A stretch of DNA of 34,695 nt, taken from Alphaproteobacteria bacterium (lineage in GTDB: Bacteria; Pseudomonadota; Alphaproteobacteria; Thalassobaculales; Thalassobaculaceae). Location of the stretch: the NCBI GenBank assembly GCA_013203465.1, contig JABMNR010000203.1, positions 1-34,695 on the forward strand, written 5' to 3'. A program made the translations under genes and the position numbers. The notes beneath the pieces were generated by a model that worked only from the letters and a program-made list of their open reading frames with translations, made no database searches and had not been told where the DNA came from. Numbering within the stretch: the stretch's first letter is position 1; each line of letters starts with the position of its first letter. Positions 33,906 through 34,695 of this stretch are shown piece after piece.

Positions 33906-34634
33906 ATGATCGTCTCCCCGCCCGCCTTCCTCGACCAATCGATCCGCGCCGTGGTGTTCGACCTCGACGGCACGTTGATCGACAGCGCCCCCGACTTGGC
34001 ACGCGCGATCAACGCCGTGCTGGATGAGGACGACCGCGACCGCCTGAGCCTGACCCAGGTGAGGCGCTTCATTGGCGACGGTGCCCGTGTGCTGGTCGAC
34101 CGCGCCATGGCCGCGACGGGGATACCGCTCACCGGCGACGCCCTGGACACCGCGACCGCCCGGTTCCTCGACCACTATGGCGCCGGCTTGGCCATCGACA
34201 CCCAGATCTATGCCGGTGCCGCCGAGACACTTGAACGCCTAAAGGACAGCGGATTGGCCATCGGCGTTTGCACCAACAAACCGCAGGCGGCGACCGAGGC
34301 CGTGCTGGCGCATTTCGGCCTCGGCCGTTGGGTCGACGTGATCGGCGGCGGCGATCGGTTCCCGGTCCGCAAGCCCGAACCGGGCCATCTGCAGGGAGTG
34401 CTGGACGATCTCGGCGTTCCGGCGCACCGCGCCGTCATGGTCGGCGACAACGAACACGACATGGCGGTCGCTCGCGCGACCGGCACGGGATCGGTGCTGG
34501 TCTCGTGGGGTTACGCCCGACAACCGCTGGAGGAGATCGACGCCGACCGGCGGATCGATCGGCTGTCCGAGCTGTTGGTGTTGCTCGGTGTGGCCGGCGC
34601 ACCGACCGTTGACAACCCCCAGCCGGCCTCGTAG
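33906..34634 (+). CDS. gph: Phosphoglycolate phosphatase, HAD superfamily
   Basis: This 242-residue haloacid-dehalogenase-type phosphatase removes phosphate from 2-phosphoglycolate, which arises from DNA 3'-end repair or RuBisCO oxygenation. HAD motif I is FDLDGTLIDS, with nucleophile Asp 19 and general acid Asp 21. A helical cap (about 27-90) follows, then motif II VCTNK, motif III Lys in VRKPEPGHL, and motif IV MVGDNEHDMAVARA. The length and cap type match Gph. The start at 33906 has no strong ribosome site but is the first ATG that gives the full motif I lead-in. It is divergent from glmU and ends 23 bases before a tRNA gene. Other phosphosugar substrates are possible for the family. Confidence 0.9.
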   Translation: MIVSPPAFLDQSIRAVVFDLDGTLIDSAPDLARAINAVLDEDDRDRLSLTQVRRFIGDGARVLVDRAMAATGIPLTGDALDTATARFLDHYGAGLAIDTQIYAGAAETLERLKDSGLAIGVCTNKPQAATEAVLAHFGLGRWVDVIGGGDRFPVRKPEPGHLQGVLDDLGVPAHRAVMVGDNEHDMAVARATGTGSVLVSWGYARQPLEEIDADRRIDRLSELLVLLGVAGAPTVDNPQPAS

Positions 34635-34657
34635 ATACCGCTCTTCCGACCGGTTTC

Positions 34658-34695
34658 GGGCGCGTAGCTCAGCGGGAGAGCACTGCCTTCACACG
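34658..34695 (+). tRNA. tRNA-Val(CAC), 5' part only
   Basis: The 38 visible bases fold as the 5' half of a tRNA: acceptor GGGCGCG, TA, D-stem GCTC/GAGC around a seven-base loop, then anticodon stem CTGCC and loop TTCACAC with CAC at positions 34-36, decoding GUG valine. The window ends one base into the 3' anticodon stem. The sequence resembles tRNA-Val genes of alphaproteobacteria. Confidence 0.88.

Noticed and set aside
1-34695. CRISPR array, prophage, toxin-antitoxin or conjugation genes
   Set aside because: Both strands were checked; no regularly spaced repeats, integrase, phage structural proteins or toxin-antitoxin pairs were seen.

Overview
The window is a 34.7 kb piece of a GC-rich bacterial chromosome (roughly two thirds G+C by eye). 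It is almost fully coding, with housekeeping genes on both strands. The gene set and several family signatures point to an alphaproteobacterium, probably Rhodospirillales-like. These are the purL-bolA-grxD order, a 204-aa RpsD, the short HVGN/GLSKR-type glutamyl-tRNA synthetase that alphaproteobacteria carry as one of two copies, class II DAHP synthase, and glmU divergent from gph. This placement is an inference; no 16S gene is present. There is no prophage, CRISPR array, rRNA or intact transposon.

Layout. 1-4678 (+): purL (5' end cut off by the window edge), bolA-like, grxD, a D-lactate dehydrogenase and a small DUF3592-type membrane protein. 4682-6007 (-): a TPR protein fused to a methyltransferase. 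6132-7649 (+): lactate permease, so uptake and oxidation of lactate are encoded 2 kb apart. 7716-8330 (-): rpsD, sharing a hairpin terminator region with the permease. 8590-10968 (+): a copper-type P1B ATPase with a His-rich N terminus and two small metal-binding modules, preceded by a recognisable CueR-type promoter. 10992-13380 (-): trmJ and cimA in one operon. 13567-14409 (+): a PhyH-family dioxygenase. 14577-19565 (-): a 105-aa conserved unknown, nadE, gltX and cysS, all in one direction.

19771-22103 (+): a lower-GC orphan methyltransferase, then a DUF1330 protein coupled to a serine-glyoxylate aminotransferase. 22129-24077 (-): nicotinate phosphoribosyltransferase overlapping a class I glutamine amidotransferase by one base. 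24078-24576: the only long non-coding stretch, holding an AT-richer element with 17-bp terminal inverted repeats and a nested hairpin. 24577-25965 (-): class II DAHP synthase. 26125-26430 (+): small cupin. 26451-29505 (-): glutathione reductase and succinate-semialdehyde dehydrogenase. 29586-30110 (+): GNAT acetyltransferase. 30100-30447 (-): small secreted protein. 30560-33745 (-): glmU-glmS, the UDP-GlcNAc operon. 33906-34634 (+): phosphoglycolate phosphatase, then the first half of a tRNA-Val(CAC) running off the end.

Most of this is ordinary core metabolism, and I do not see a clear new multi-gene system. The parts most worth a second look are the nested-palindrome element at 24280-24440, the NAPRT-amidotransferase pair, the low-GC patch inside cysS, the CueR-controlled ATPase with a doubled metal-binding N terminus, and the conserved small protein ahead of nadE.
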